Shown here one piece after another: positions 17,513-27,534 of a DNA stretch of 64,000 nt. This DNA is from Acidobacteriota bacterium (lineage in GTDB: Bacteria; Acidobacteriota; Blastocatellia; Pyrinomonadales; Pyrinomonadaceae). Made by a program: the position numbers and the translations under genes. A model generated the notes under the pieces. It made no database searches, was not told the origin of the DNA, and saw only the letters and a program-made list of their open reading frames with translations. Numbering within the stretch: position 1 is the stretch's first letter; each line of letters begins with the position of its first letter. The stretch lies in the NCBI GenBank assembly GCA_020199775.1, contig JAIVJZ010000006.1, forward strand, positions 167,971 to 231,970. Direction: 5' to 3'.

Positions 17513-19606
17513 ATGGATTTCAGAAAACTGTCGCGCGCACTGCTGGCTGCGCTGATCACTTTTTCATCCCTGGCGGGCGTCGCCACCACGACGGCGCGCG
17601 CCGACGAGGGCATGTGGCCTTTCAATCAGGTGCCGCGCGCCGAGATTAAACGCAAGTATGGTTTTGAAGTCACCGACGAGTTCCTCAAAAAGCTGCAACT
17701 CGCCTCGGTGCGTTTCCCCAACGGCTCGGGTTCGTTCGTCTCGCCCGACGGCCTCATCCTGACCAACTATCACATCATCGAAGACGCCGTCGGCGAACTG
17801 AGCACGGCCGAGCGTGACTACGCCAAGAACGGCTTCGTCGCACGCACGCGCGCCGAAGAACTCAAGATTCCCGGCTACGAACTGAACGTCCTCCAGAGCA
17901 TCGAGGACGTGACGAATCGCGTCAACGCGTCGGTCAAGCCGGAGATGTCGGCGGGCGACGCCTTCAGCGCGCGCCGCACGGCGATTGCCGCCATCGAGAA
18001 GGAATCCACCGAGAAGACCGGCCTGCGCTCGGACGTGGTGACGCTCTATCAGGGCGGCAAGTACAATCTCTATCGTTACAAAAAGTACACGGACGTGCGC
18101 CTCGTCTTCGCGCCCGAATTTCAGGCCGCGTTCTTCGGCGGCGACCCCGACAATTTCGAGTACCCGCGCTTCAACGTCGATATGGGTTTGGTGCGCGCCT
18201 ACGAGAACGATAAGCCCGCGCGCCCCGACAGCTATCTCAGGTTCTCGAAGGAAGGCACGAAGGAAGGCGACCTCGTGTTCGTCACCGGCCACCCCGGTTC
18301 GACGCAACGCCTGAACACCGTGGCGCACATCGAGGCGTTGCGCGACACGAGCATCCCGCTCGTCATCCGCATGCTCGAACGCCGCGAAGCCCTCTTGAAG
18401 AAGTACATGGCGATGGGCGAGGAGCAGACGCGCCGCGCGCAGAACGAACTCAACAGCACGCAGAACGCGCTCAAGGTCTACCGCGGCCAACTCGCCGGCC
18501 TGAAAGACCCGACGCTCATCTCCTACAAGCAGAAGTCCGAGGGCATGCTGCGCAAGGCCGTGATGTCGAGCCCGCAGCGGCAGAAGGAGTACGGCGACGC
18601 GTGGGACGCCATCGCCAAGGGGCGGCGCGGCTTGTCCGCCTACGAGCGCGACCGCCGCTTCCTCGACCTCGCCGCCGGCTTCAACACCGTCCTCTTCAAC
18701 TACGCGCGCGCGCTCGTGCGCCTCGCCGAAGAGAGCGCGAAGCCGAACGCCGAACGCCTGCCCGAATACACCGACGCGCGCCGCGCCTCGCTCGAAAACG
18801 TGCTCTTCGCGCAGACGCCCATGTACGACGATTACGAAAAGATGAAACTCGCCGATTCGCTCGACTTCATGCGCGAGGCTTACGGCGCGGATCACGAACT
18901 CGTCAAGCGCGTCCTCATGGGCAAGACGCCCGAAGCGCGCGCCGCCGAATTGATCGACGGCTCGAAGTTGAAGGACGCGGCCTATCGCAAGCAACTCGCG
19001 GCGGGCGGCAAAAAGGCGATTGACGAATCGACCGACCCGATGATCCAACTGGCGCGCGGCATCGACCGGGAAGCGCGCGAGTTGAGCAAGCGTTACAACA
19101 ACGAAGTCCTCGCCGTCGAACGCTCGGCCTACGCCAAGATCGCGCGTGCCCTGTTCGAGACCGAAGGCGACCGCATTTACCCTGACGCCACCTTCACGCT
19201 GCGCCTCTCCTACGGCGCGGTCAAGGGCTACACCGAGGACGGCAAGCCGGTCGTGCCCTACACCACGCTCGGCGGCCTCTACGAGCGCGCGAACTTGAAG
19301 GGCAATAAGTTCCCCTACGTGCTCGCGCCGCGCTGGTCGGAGAAGAAGGCGGCGGTTGACCCGAAGACGCCTTTCAATCTCGTCTCGACCAACGACATCA
19401 TCGGCGGCAATTCCGGCTCGCCCCTCATCGACAAGAAGGGCGAACTGATCGGCCTCGTCTTCGACGGCAACCGGCAGTCAATCGTCGGCAACTTCTATTA
19501 CGACGAGTCGATCAACCGCACGATCTCCGTGGACTCGCGCGGCATGCTCGAAATTCTCCGCAAGATTTTCGACGCCAAAGAGATCGCGGACGAGTTGACG
19601 AGGTAG
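17513..19606 (+). CDS. S46 family dipeptidyl peptidase (DPP7/DPP11 type)
   Basis: 697 aa, near the usual length of ~700-720. The signal peptide (residues ~1-30) ends at ATTTARADEG, followed by the family opener EGMWPFNQVP. The chymotrypsin-like triad is recognisable: His87 in LILTNYHIIEDAVG, Asp223 in EYPRFNVDMGLVR, and Ser634 in DIIGGNSGSPLIDKKG. These periplasmic enzymes remove dipeptides from oligopeptides and feed amino-acid catabolism. AGGAG lies upstream of the ATG. A stem-loop terminator follows at 19638. This gene and the S9A and M28 peptidases downstream suggest a proteolytic scavenger. Confidence 0.93.
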   Translation: MDFRKLSRALLAALITFSSLAGVATTTARADEGMWPFNQVPRAEIKRKYGFEVTDEFLKKLQLASVRFPNGSGSFVSPDGLILTNYHIIEDAVGELSTAERDYAKNGFVARTRAEELKIPGYELNVLQSIEDVTNRVNASVKPEMSAGDAFSARRTAIAAIEKESTEKTGLRSDVVTLYQGGKYNLYRYKKYTDVRLVFAPEFQAAFFGGDPDNFEYPRFNVDMGLVRAYENDKPARPDSYLRFSKEGTKEGDLVFVTGHPGSTQRLNTVAHIEALRDTSIPLVIRMLERREALLKKYMAMGEEQTRRAQNELNSTQNALKVYRGQLAGLKDPTLISYKQKSEGMLRKAVMSSPQRQKEYGDAWDAIAKGRRGLSAYERDRRFLDLAAGFNTVLFNYARALVRLAEESAKPNAERLPEYTDARRASLENVLFAQTPMYDDYEKMKLADSLDFMREAYGADHELVKRVLMGKTPEARAAELIDGSKLKDAAYRKQLAAGGKKAIDESTDPMIQLARGIDREARELSKRYNNEVLAVERSAYAKIARALFETEGDRIYPDATFTLRLSYGAVKGYTEDGKPVVPYTTLGGLYERANLKGNKFPYVLAPRWSEKKAAVDPKTPFNLVSTNDIIGGNSGSPLIDKKGELIGLVFDGNRQSIVGNFYYDESINRTISVDSRGMLEILRKIFDAKEIADELTR

Positions 19607-19637
19607 ATCGCGCCAAACGTTCGGGCGAATAAAGATG

Positions 19638-19677
19638 AAGGCGGTCGTGGTTCAAATCCACGGCCGCCTTAGCTTTT
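19638..19677 (+). terminator. Rho-independent terminator after the S46 peptidase gene
   Basis: A 13-bp stem (AAGGCGGTCGTGG 19638-19650 with CCACGGCCGCCTT 19658-19670, one G-T/T-G mismatch) with loop TTCAAAT is followed by AGCTTTT. Confidence 0.75.
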
Positions 19678-19680
19678 CAA

Positions 19681-19762
19681 AACGATGAAGGAGGAACGCG
19701 GAACGATGAACTAAAGACAAACTGCTTTCACTTCATCGTTCATCGTTCCTACTTCATTGGTT
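19681..19762. repeat. Heptamer-type intergenic inverted repeat, GAACGAT family (A2)
   Basis: Arms AACGATGAAGGAGGAACG... and ...CGTTCATCGTTCCTACTTCA with apical AACTAAAGACAAACTGC. It lies between the converging S46 and DUF4139 genes and ends at the DUF4139 stop codon. Confidence 0.85.
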
Positions 19763-19766
19763 CCTT

Positions 19767-22058
19767 TCACTCCGTCAGGTTGCGGTCAACGCTGAGGGCG
19801 CGGATGGCGGCGTCGAGTTGCGGTTGGAGACGCCCGCGTTCCTCGTTGGCGGCCTGCCGCTCCTTCGTGAGTTGTTCGATGCGCGTCTCCTGCTGGTCGG
19901 CCTTGGCGACGTAGCGCGCGATGAGTTGTTTGGCCTCGGCCGTCTGCGAGAGCGTTTCGATGTTCTCGCGCAGGCGCGTTTGATCCGCGCCGATCTCCGT
20001 GATCTCGGCCTCTATCGCCTGAAGGCGCGTGTCGATGGCGGCGATGCGGCTCTTGATCTCGACGATCTTTTGGAGGGCGGCGCGCGTGGCGTCGTCGATG
20101 TAGCGGCGCGAGACGAAGAGGCTGAGTTGGTCGGGGGTGACGTTGGAGAGCGCGTAAGTCTCCATGAGCGCCTGCCGCTCGGTGACGGTCAACTCGGCGC
20201 GCTCGTGCGGTTTGAGTTCGACGCGGAAACGGTAGTAGCGCGCGCTGCGGCCTTCGGGCTTGGGCGTCTCTTTGTCGTCCAACTCCCAACCCGGCCTGAC
20301 CGGGTGTTCGACGTAGACGACGCGCGGGCGATCCGTCTGGTTGGCGAGCGTGTAGGTCTTCTTATCCTGACGGTGGTAATGGGCTTGAAAGACGCCGTTC
20401 AGGATGCGGACGAGGAACGCGGGCGCGCGATCCTCTTTCTGGCGGACGTTGACGAGCGTGCCGAGATCGAGCGCGAAAGAGATGAGCCGCTGTTCGGCGG
20501 GTTTGAGCCGTTCCATGAGAGCCTCGCCCGCGTAGGCGTTGCCGTCGATGATGGTCATCGCGCCGTCTTCGAGCGTGAGCGTGGAGGTGTTCTTCAAGAG
20601 CATGCCGCTCATGGGGCGGTCGCGGCGCGCGGCCTCGTTGAAGATGGAGACGCGCGCGCCTTCCATGCGCGTTTGCAGGATGGGGATGAGCGCGGAGCGG
20701 TCGCGCTTGACGGTGACGGGTTGCCCGATCTGGTACTCGAACAGGTCGCCGATTTCGCTGCCCTCGGCCGCCGCCTCGACGCTCGTGCCGCTCGTGATCG
20801 CCTCGCCGAGCGAGACGGCGTCGGACGCGCTGACGCCGAACTCGCCGGCCGATTCCGCCGAGAGATTGTTGACGCTGTTTGGCTGGAGTCGCAAGTCCTG
20901 TCTCTGGTCGCGGCGGGCTGCCGAGCGCGCCGATAGCTCCAGCCGGGGCATGGGCGTCGCAGACGGCGGGGGCGGGGGCATCACCAGTTGCTGATTCATC
21001 ACGCCGCCCATGCCGTTCGCGCTGAACTCTCCCTCGCCGGGTTCATAGACTTGCGGGTTGAGGCGCAGGTCGCCCGGCATCGGGATGACGGGGCGGTAGC
21101 GGTAGAAAGGTTTCTGGATGGGTTGGATGAACGAGACGGGCGTGCCGGAGATGAGCGAGAGTTGCACGTCGTTCCAATCCTCTTCGCTCACGTTGTCAAC
21201 GATAGCCCAGCCCTGAAAGAAGGGCTTGCCCGCCGTGTCCAACACGACGCGATAAGTGGTCTTCCAGATGGGCGCGGCGACCGTGTAGCTGACGAGCATC
21301 TCGCGCGCGCCCGCGCCGTCGGAAGTGACGACGATGGTCTTCGCGTCGCGGCGGCGGGCGGCGGCGGTCGCGCTGGCAAACTCCGCGATGTCGCGCCGCG
21401 TGCCTTCGTCGATCAATTTCACGGAGCGCACGTCGGCGAGTTCAAAGCTCGACAAGTCGCCGCCTTCGGAGGCGATGACGAGCGCGTGCGTGACGAGCGC
21501 GGGCTTCGTCGAATCAATTTGCGAGCGGCGTTCTTCGATTGTCAGGATCGAGCCGGTGGCCGTGCGGTTGGCCGTCGTGACGACGACGCGCGCGCCTTGC
21601 AGTTGGGTGAGCACCCCGGCCAGCCCGCTGCTCTGCGTCGCCGAGGCGACCGAGAAGGGGATGTCCGCGATGCGCGCGCTAGGAGGCGCGGACGAGTTGT
21701 AACTGACCGCGCCGATGCGCCCCTGCCCCAGATCGAGCACGATCATGGACTTCAACACGTCGTCCACCTGCGATTGTTTGAAAGACAGGTTGACCTCAGC
21801 GTGCCCCGACACCATGCCGCGCCGCTCGATGTAGGCGACGCCGTTGCTGTAGAGAATGACGCGGCGGATGGGCAGCGTCTGCCCCGTCGCGCTGCCGCGC
21901 TCGGAACGGTCGGGCGCGTACTGCTGCGTGGTCGCCGTCGCGGGAAGGACGACGGCGGCGCGCGCGTTCGCGGCGGTGCGGCGCGCGGCGCGACGCGTCT
22001 GCGCCTGCGCGCTCATGGATAGGACGAGCAGCGCGACGACGAAAAATTTGAGTCTCAT
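19767..22058 (-). CDS. DUF4139 domain exported protein
   Basis: 763 aa with a signal peptide (residues 1-20, ending SMSAQAQ). The N-terminal domain is DUF4140-like (IRRVILYSNGVAYIERRG; QVDDVLKSMIVLDLGQGRI). A central DUF4139 beta domain carries SYTVAAPIWKTTYRVVLD and GWAIVDNVSEEDWNDVQLSL. A C-terminal coiled coil covers about residues 660-755 (RLQAIEAEITEIGADQTRL). The family includes the mucoidy inhibitor-like proteins; its biochemical role is unknown. A long low-complexity loop (MPPPPPSATPMPR) interrupts the middle. Location is probably periplasmic or outer-surface. Confidence 0.85.
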   Translation of the reverse strand: MRLKFFVVALLVLSMSAQAQTRRAARRTAANARAAVVLPATATTQQYAPDRSERGSATGQTLPIRRVILYSNGVAYIERRGMVSGHAEVNLSFKQSQVDDVLKSMIVLDLGQGRIGAVSYNSSAPPSARIADIPFSVASATQSSGLAGVLTQLQGARVVVTTANRTATGSILTIEERRSQIDSTKPALVTHALVIASEGGDLSSFELADVRSVKLIDEGTRRDIAEFASATAAARRRDAKTIVVTSDGAGAREMLVSYTVAAPIWKTTYRVVLDTAGKPFFQGWAIVDNVSEEDWNDVQLSLISGTPVSFIQPIQKPFYRYRPVIPMPGDLRLNPQVYEPGEGEFSANGMGGVMNQQLVMPPPPPSATPMPRLELSARSAARRDQRQDLRLQPNSVNNLSAESAGEFGVSASDAVSLGEAITSGTSVEAAAEGSEIGDLFEYQIGQPVTVKRDRSALIPILQTRMEGARVSIFNEAARRDRPMSGMLLKNTSTLTLEDGAMTIIDGNAYAGEALMERLKPAEQRLISFALDLGTLVNVRQKEDRAPAFLVRILNGVFQAHYHRQDKKTYTLANQTDRPRVVYVEHPVRPGWELDDKETPKPEGRSARYYRFRVELKPHERAELTVTERQALMETYALSNVTPDQLSLFVSRRYIDDATRAALQKIVEIKSRIAAIDTRLQAIEAEITEIGADQTRLRENIETLSQTAEAKQLIARYVAKADQQETRIEQLTKERQAANEERGRLQPQLDAAIRALSVDRNLTE

Positions 22059-22191
22059 TGAACAGCCTCCAAAATTGTGTGTGCGAAATTTGTTGATCGC
22101 TACAGGGAAGAACGGCGGCGCGCCCGTGCGCTTGCGCCTCGCGCTCCGATTCGCGCGAGAAAAGTTTGGCGAACCCTCGGCCGCGGAACAG

Positions 22192-22274
22192 TGAACGCGG
22201 AACGATGAACGATGAACGATGAACTAAAAGCGGTTATCTTCAATTCATCGTTCATCGTTCCGCGTTCATCGTTT
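22192..22274. repeat. Heptamer-type intergenic inverted repeat, GAACGAT family (A3)
   Basis: GTGAACG followed by three exact GATGAAC-type units on the left; the right arm is TTCATCGTTCATCGTTCCGC plus GTTCATCG. Apex AACTAAAAGCGGTTATCTT. It lies between two co-directional minus-strand genes. Confidence 0.9.
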
Positions 22275-22276
22275 TC

Positions 22277-24862
22277 TCATTCGATGATCGGCGTCGATTC
22301 GGTGGCGGGCTTGCCGCCCGTGTCGCCGCCGCGCAGAGAGCCGGTCTGGTCTATGTAGAAGGATTTGCGGCCGAGTTTGGGATAGCCGGTGGGCGTGGCC
22401 GTGGCCTCGAATCTATCGCCCGAGACGGAGAGCTTGACATCGTAGCCGTCCAACTCCAGCGGCGCGCGGGGGCCGTTTGCAATCATTGAGAGGCCGATAC
22501 GTAAACCCTCGTCGCCATCCCCTGCGGCGAGAAGTTCTTCGAGCGTGGCGTAGCGGCCGGCCTTCTCTTTATACGCGCTCTGCGTGTTGTAGAGCATTTG
22601 CAGTTTGAATTGCGCCATGGATTCGTTGTTGCGAATGGTCGAGAGTTTCTGGCCGACGAGTTGGCTGGCCGTGAAGAGCGAGAGCAGGTTCTTCGGCAGA
22701 CGGAGTTCGTGCATGAGGCCGTTGGATTCGCGCGTGGCGAGGTGGCTGACCGAGCCGGGGTCGGGGTCGAGCCGCGTGATGTGTGCGCGGAGCGCGGGGT
22801 CGTCGATGTCTTCGACGGACTTGGTCACGTCCGCGAACATGCTCTTGAGCATCTCGTTCGCGACGTAGACCTGCCCGACGGCCTGCCGCGACTGCCAACT
22901 CGTCGCGTCGCGGAAACGTTCGTTGTTGGCGAGCGTCTCGCCGTTGTTGTAGGCGTCGGTGACGCGGCGCATCGTGGCCGCGTCGGGCGTGCCGACGAGG
23001 AAGCGGTCGATGAAGGCGAGCGTGCCGTTCGAGAAGGTGAGCACCTCGACCTGCCCGTGCTTCTCGACGATGCTCTGTTCCGTCGCGCCCGCGAAGCCGA
23101 TGGAGTTCAACACGCGCGGCAGGAGTTTCTGCAAACTCTCGCGGTCGTTCAAAGCGACGACGACGATGGGGCCGGAGGGCGGCGCGCCGCCGGGCGCTCC
23201 GAGCGCGGCGCGGCCGCCGAAGAATTGGTTGCCGGGCAGCCCGACGGCGATCTCGTTGCCGAGCGCGGCGAGCAGGTCTTCGCGGATACGAAAGTTGTTC
23301 GTCTTCTCGAACGCCGTGAGTTGTTCCGTGTAGTTGCCTTTGCCGTCTTCCTCCTGCGTGGGGAGGAAGTCGGCGATTTTCATCAGCGAGGCGACATAGT
23401 CGTACATCTGCGGCAGGTCGAGCGAGACGCTGACGAAGATGTCCGTGTTGGCGGGCAGCACCGCCGTGGCTTCGGCGGAGATTGACGGGCCTGAGAGCAG
23501 CACGGGGAGAAAGGGAATCGGACGCAGCGGTTGTTCCTCGGACTGGCTGACGAAGAGGCCGCGCACGACGAGCGCGTCCCCTTCGAGCGACGCGCCGACG
23601 CCGATAGACTCAGGCCACGATTCGTTGCTCGCTCCGCGCCCGCCGAAGACCAACGCTCCGAGCGTGTCCGCGAACCGGCGCGACTGCTCGCGCTGGCGTT
23701 CCTCTTCCAACTCCTTTTCACTCTTCGGCGCGGGCGTCGGTTCGGGCGACGCTTCGGGCGGCGGCGGCGGCGCATTTTCCGGTGAGACCGAGGCGTTCGT
23801 GTTCGCCGTGTTCGTATTCCCTCTCACCGTGACGGAGAAGTTCCCGTTCCCATCGGGGCGCGCGATCACGTTGCTGTTGCCGCCGGAGAGGCGTGCTATT
23901 TCGTCCTCGACGATTATGTCGTCGTCAGCCCGGCCGGGCTTTCCGCGTTGCCGCGACCGCTCTTTCGCGGCCTCTTCTTCCATCCGCCGCCATTCCTTCT
24001 CCTGCGCTTCGAGCATACGCTTCGTGCTGGTGTTCATGCGCGCGGTGTTGAAATAGACGAAGAGCGCGTCGGTGCTGAAACGCGCGCGCGCGGCCTGAAA
24101 ACCCGGCTCGTTGACGAGCAAAGCCTGATCCGCCCGGTGCAAATCCTTGAACGTGAAATTCGCGCCGCTCATCACGATAAGACTGCCCGCGCGTTTGATT
24201 TGAAACGGCGGCAAGGCGCGTTGCTTCGCACGTACCACGCCCGGCGCGTTTTCCGTCGTCACCCGCGCGCGCGCCCTGCCGCGCCGACGCACCACGCTCG
24301 GAGTTGCGAGCGTCGCGGTCGTCGCTCTCGTCACGGTCAGCACGGGCGCGGCCTGCGGCTGCGGCGCGATGTTGGCGGCGACGAACTGCCTCAACTCCGG
24401 CACGAATTTGCGCGCCTCTTCGACCGAAGGCATTTCCACCGCGAGCAGCGTATCGGGCACGCCGGCGCGCGCGGGCATCGTGGCGTACATCAAACGCGAG
24501 GTCATCAACGCGTCGGCGTGCGACTTGACGAAGTCGTACAACGCCAGCAATTCGTCGGGCGCGCCACTGCCCTCGAAGGTGAGCGGCGCGAGCAGTTGCG
24601 CGATCTCCTGCGAGTTGGCGTGCCGCCCGACCGCGCGCATCTCCGCGTAGATGCCGTAGGCGTCCGCCGGCAGCAGCGTGTCGAACGTCACCACGGGCGC
24701 ACTCTTTTCGTCGGCGGCTCGCGGCGGCGTCGGCGGCGTTGCGTTTGCGGTGGGCGCGGGCTTTGGGGTGGGACGCTGCGCCCGGACGGGCAGAAGAAGC
24801 AACAGCGAGAGGGCGATGAGCAACGATGCGCCGCCGTAGCGCACAGAGAGGGGGAACTTCAT
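22277..24862 (-). CDS. Large exported protein, DUF3352-like
   Basis: 861 aa. A signal peptide (LLIALSLLLLLPVRAQ) precedes a Pro/Thr-rich stretch and then a region resembling DUF3352 proteins (VTFDTLLPADAYGIYAEMRA; FQIKRAGSLIVMSGANFTF; AEATAVLPANTDIFVSVSLD; LGNEIAVGLPG). Two highly charged or Asn-rich low-complexity insertions break the fold (KEWRRMEEEAAKERSRQRGK, and an Asn/Thr stretch after it). A C-terminal element LQMLYNTQSAYKEKAGRYAT resembles the pilin-like 'small periplasmic tail' often attached to such proteins. Function unknown. It probably acts outside the cytoplasm. Confidence 0.7.
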   Translation of the reverse strand: MKFPLSVRYGGASLLIALSLLLLLPVRAQRPTPKPAPTANATPPTPPRAADEKSAPVVTFDTLLPADAYGIYAEMRAVGRHANSQEIAQLLAPLTFEGSGAPDELLALYDFVKSHADALMTSRLMYATMPARAGVPDTLLAVEMPSVEEARKFVPELRQFVAANIAPQPQAAPVLTVTRATTATLATPSVVRRRGRARARVTTENAPGVVRAKQRALPPFQIKRAGSLIVMSGANFTFKDLHRADQALLVNEPGFQAARARFSTDALFVYFNTARMNTSTKRMLEAQEKEWRRMEEEAAKERSRQRGKPGRADDDIIVEDEIARLSGGNSNVIARPDGNGNFSVTVRGNTNTANTNASVSPENAPPPPPEASPEPTPAPKSEKELEEERQREQSRRFADTLGALVFGGRGASNESWPESIGVGASLEGDALVVRGLFVSQSEEQPLRPIPFLPVLLSGPSISAEATAVLPANTDIFVSVSLDLPQMYDYVASLMKIADFLPTQEEDGKGNYTEQLTAFEKTNNFRIREDLLAALGNEIAVGLPGNQFFGGRAALGAPGGAPPSGPIVVVALNDRESLQKLLPRVLNSIGFAGATEQSIVEKHGQVEVLTFSNGTLAFIDRFLVGTPDAATMRRVTDAYNNGETLANNERFRDATSWQSRQAVGQVYVANEMLKSMFADVTKSVEDIDDPALRAHITRLDPDPGSVSHLATRESNGLMHELRLPKNLLSLFTASQLVGQKLSTIRNNESMAQFKLQMLYNTQSAYKEKAGRYATLEELLAAGDGDEGLRIGLSMIANGPRAPLELDGYDVKLSVSGDRFEATATPTGYPKLGRKSFYIDQTGSLRGGDTGGKPATESTPIIE

Positions 24863-24962
24863 GTCTGTTATTCCTTAAGTTGAATAAAGGCTCTCAAGGT
24901 TAATGGCGATAGGGAGACCGCCGGGGCGCGCGGAGATTATGACAGGGAGAAGGGAAAAGATA

Positions 24963-25052
24963 AATGATGAAGGAGGAACGCGCGAGGATGAACCGAAGCA
25001 GAGTTGCTTTCGCCTTCAGTTCGTCGTTCCGCGTTCCCGTTTCGTCATTTCC
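24963..25052. repeat. Heptamer-type intergenic inverted repeat, degenerate GAACGAT family (A4)
   Basis: AATGATGAAGGAGGAACGCG on the left pairs with GTTCCGCGTTCCCGTTTCGTC on the right, with several mismatches and apex GAACCGAAGCAGAGTTGCTTT. It ends at the pcrA stop codon. Confidence 0.75.
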
Positions 25053-25055
25053 TGT

Positions 25056-27440
25056 TCAGGCTTTTTCCAGCCCCGCGTATTTTTCGATGAGCTTCTTCTG
25101 GCCGAAGCCGGGGAAGCTGATGGTGAGTTTGGCGGCGTCGCCCGTGCCTTCGCGGCGCAGCACGAGGCCGCGCCCGTACTTCGCATGACGGACGTGCGTG
25201 CCCGGCGTGAAGCCCGCATCACCGGCAGACGGCGCGACGGTGGATGACGATTTGCCGCCCGCGTCTGCGCGACGTTTGATCACCGGGGGCGGCGACGACC
25301 CGGCGGCCGGGCGCGGGTTCACCTGCTGGCCGCGCTGGCGGAAGAATTCGGCGATGGAATCCGCGCTGTTGTAGGTCTTGCCCTCGTAGGGTTTCTCCGT
25401 GCGCGTCGAGCCGCCCGTCTGGCCTCGCAGCGCGCGCGCGGCGTGCGCGTTCTCAAGGCGGTCGGAACTGCGCGCGAACGAGAGCCAAGAGGGGCCGCGC
25501 GACAGGTCTTCCATCAGGTCGAACGGCATCTCGTTCAAAAACTGCGACGGCTCGGACGCCAGTTCTTCGCCGTACACGCGCCGCTTCATCGCGTGCGTCA
25601 CGTAGAGAAATCGTTCGGCGCGCGTGATGGCGACGTAGCACAGCCGCCGCTCCTCTTCCAGTTCCGCCGGGTCGGTCGCGGAACGCGAATGCGGGAAGAG
25701 TCCGTCTTCGAGGCCGACCATGAAGACGAGCGGAAACTCCAGTCCCTTCGCCGAGTGGACGGTCATCAACGTGACGGGCGCGTCGCGCTTATACTGATCC
25801 GTGTCGGAGACGAGCGCGGCGGCGTCTATGAAATCGCGCAGGCCGCCGCCCTCTTCGCGGTCGTAATCGACGGCCGCGTTGACGAGTTCCTGCAAGTTCT
25901 CCAAACGCCCCTCGGCCTCCTCCGTGTTCTCCGACTTCAAAGCGTCGGCATAACCCGAATCGAGAATCGCCGCCTTGACCACTTCCGACGCCGGTTCGCG
26001 CTGCGCGACCGAGACGAGGTTCGTGATCACGCGCTGAAAGTTTTTGAGCGAGGAGGCGGCGCGCGCCGCGAACCCGCGCGTCTCCTGCGTCGGGTCGGTG
26101 ACGATGGCGAGCGTCTCCCAGAGCGAGACGCCGTAGTCTTTGGCGCGGCGGTCGAGTTCGTCGAGCGTCTGCTTGCCGAGGCCGCGCGGCGGCGTGTTGA
26201 TGACGCGCATGAAGGCGATGGAGTCGTGCGGGTTCATCGCGAGTTTGAGGTACGAGATGATGTCGCGCACCTCGGCGCGCTCGTAGAACGAGAAGCCGCC
26301 GACGATGTTATAAGCGATGTTGGCGCGCCGCATGGCCTCTTCAAAGACGCGCGACTGCGCGTTCGTGCGATACAAGACCGCCGCGCGAATCGAAGGATCG
26401 AGGCGGCGATGCTCTTCGACCTTCGACGCCACGAAACGCGCCTCGCCCTCCGCGTCGAAAGCCTGGTAGTAACGGATGCGCTCGCCCGCCGGGTTCGACG
26501 TCCACAGCTTTTTATCCTTGCGTTCGGTATTACGTTTGATGACGTGGTCGGCGGTATCGAGGATGTTCTGCGTCGAGCGGTAGTTCTGTTCGAGCTTAAT
26601 TTCTTTGGCGTCCGGGTAGTGCTGCTCGAAGTTGAGGATGTTGGAAATGTCTGCGCCTCGCCAGCGATAGATCGATTGCGACTCGTCGCCGACGACGCAG
26701 ATGTTCTGCTGCCGCTCGGTGAGGAACCGAATGAGCGCGAACTGGAGACTGTTGGTGTCCTGATACTCGTCGACGAGGATGTAGCGGAACTTGTCGTTGT
26801 AGTAGTCGCGCACTTCCTTGTTTTTGCGCAGGAGGCGGACGGCCTTGATCATCAGGTCGTCGAAGTCGAGCGCGTTGTTGTTGACGAGGCGTTCTTCGTA
26901 GAGGCGGTAGACGCGGGCGATGGCGGCGCGCTTCTCGTCGCCGTATTCGATGCGCGCGGCGTAAGCGTCGGCGTCCGTGCCGCTGTTCTTGGCGTGGCTG
27001 ATGGCGGACTGCACCTGCCGCGCGCCCATGCGTTCGGAGTCGAGTCCCAGGTCTTTGATGGCGGCCTTGACGATGCGCGTCGAGTCGTCCTGATCGTAGA
27101 TGGTGAAGGAGCGCGTGTGTCCCTCTTCCAGTCTCTCGATGTCGCGGCGCAGGATGCGCACGCACAGCGAGTGGAAGGTGGAAATGAGCGGCGCGCTTTG
27201 CAGACGCTGGTCGGCGAGCAGCCGCCCGACGCGCTCGCGCATCTCGCCCGCGGCCTTGTTCGTGAAGGTGACGGCGAGAATGTGATAGGGGGCGACGCCG
27301 CGTTCGGCGATGATGTAGGCGATGCGGTGCACGATGACGCGCGTCTTGCCCGAACCCGCGCCCGCCAAGATCAAGAGCGGCCCCTCCGTCTCCGTGACGG
27401 CGACGCGTTGTTGTTCGTTGAGTCCTGAAAGAAAGTCCAT
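25056..27440 (-). CDS. pcrA: ATP-dependent DNA helicase PcrA/UvrD
   Basis: 794 aa, superfamily 1A 3'-5' helicase for nucleotide excision repair and for clearing replication conflicts. Motifs in order: Q-motif GLNEQQRVAV; Walker A AGAGSGKTRV (Lys32); Ia TFTNKAAGEM; II VDEYQDTN; III VGDESQSIYRWRGAD; IV LEQNYRS; V TVHSAKGLEFPLVFM; VI YVAITRAERFLYV. The C-terminal Tudor-like tail (GTHVRHAKYGRGLVLRREG) is the RNA polymerase contact in PcrA. Length and domain set are typical. Confidence 0.96.
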   Translation of the reverse strand: MDFLSGLNEQQRVAVTETEGPLLILAGAGSGKTRVIVHRIAYIIAERGVAPYHILAVTFTNKAAGEMRERVGRLLADQRLQSAPLISTFHSLCVRILRRDIERLEEGHTRSFTIYDQDDSTRIVKAAIKDLGLDSERMGARQVQSAISHAKNSGTDADAYAARIEYGDEKRAAIARVYRLYEERLVNNNALDFDDLMIKAVRLLRKNKEVRDYYNDKFRYILVDEYQDTNSLQFALIRFLTERQQNICVVGDESQSIYRWRGADISNILNFEQHYPDAKEIKLEQNYRSTQNILDTADHVIKRNTERKDKKLWTSNPAGERIRYYQAFDAEGEARFVASKVEEHRRLDPSIRAAVLYRTNAQSRVFEEAMRRANIAYNIVGGFSFYERAEVRDIISYLKLAMNPHDSIAFMRVINTPPRGLGKQTLDELDRRAKDYGVSLWETLAIVTDPTQETRGFAARAASSLKNFQRVITNLVSVAQREPASEVVKAAILDSGYADALKSENTEEAEGRLENLQELVNAAVDYDREEGGGLRDFIDAAALVSDTDQYKRDAPVTLMTVHSAKGLEFPLVFMVGLEDGLFPHSRSATDPAELEEERRLCYVAITRAERFLYVTHAMKRRVYGEELASEPSQFLNEMPFDLMEDLSRGPSWLSFARSSDRLENAHAARALRGQTGGSTRTEKPYEGKTYNSADSIAEFFRQRGQQVNPRPAAGSSPPPVIKRRADAGGKSSSTVAPSAGDAGFTPGTHVRHAKYGRGLVLRREGTGDAAKLTISFPGFGQKKLIEKYAGLEKA

Positions 27441-27447
27441 AAGGGAA

Positions 27448-27534
27448 AAGGTTTCAAGTTTCAGGTCTCAGGTTTCAAGTTAAAGAAGGAAGTGTCTCAG
27501 ACCTGAAACTTGAAACCTGAAACCTGCAACTATT
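27448..27534. repeat. Heptamer-type intergenic inverted repeat, TTTCAAG family (C2)
   Basis: GTTTCAAGTTTCAGGTCTCAG on the left pairs with ACCTGAAACTTGAAACCTGA on the right. It fills the gap between pcrA and the isochorismatase-like gene and abuts the stop codon of the latter. Confidence 0.9.

Noticed and set aside
19638..19677. Stem with loop TTCAAAT resembling a tRNA T-arm
   Set aside because: No D-arm, anticodon arm or acceptor 5' strand upstream; the stem and following T-run fit a Rho-independent terminator.
22598..23485. Long antisense open frames opposite real genes (here and in many GC-rich stretches)
   Set aside because: Low-complexity Arg/Asp/Gly-rich translations opposite genes with clear families; shadows of high GC codon use.
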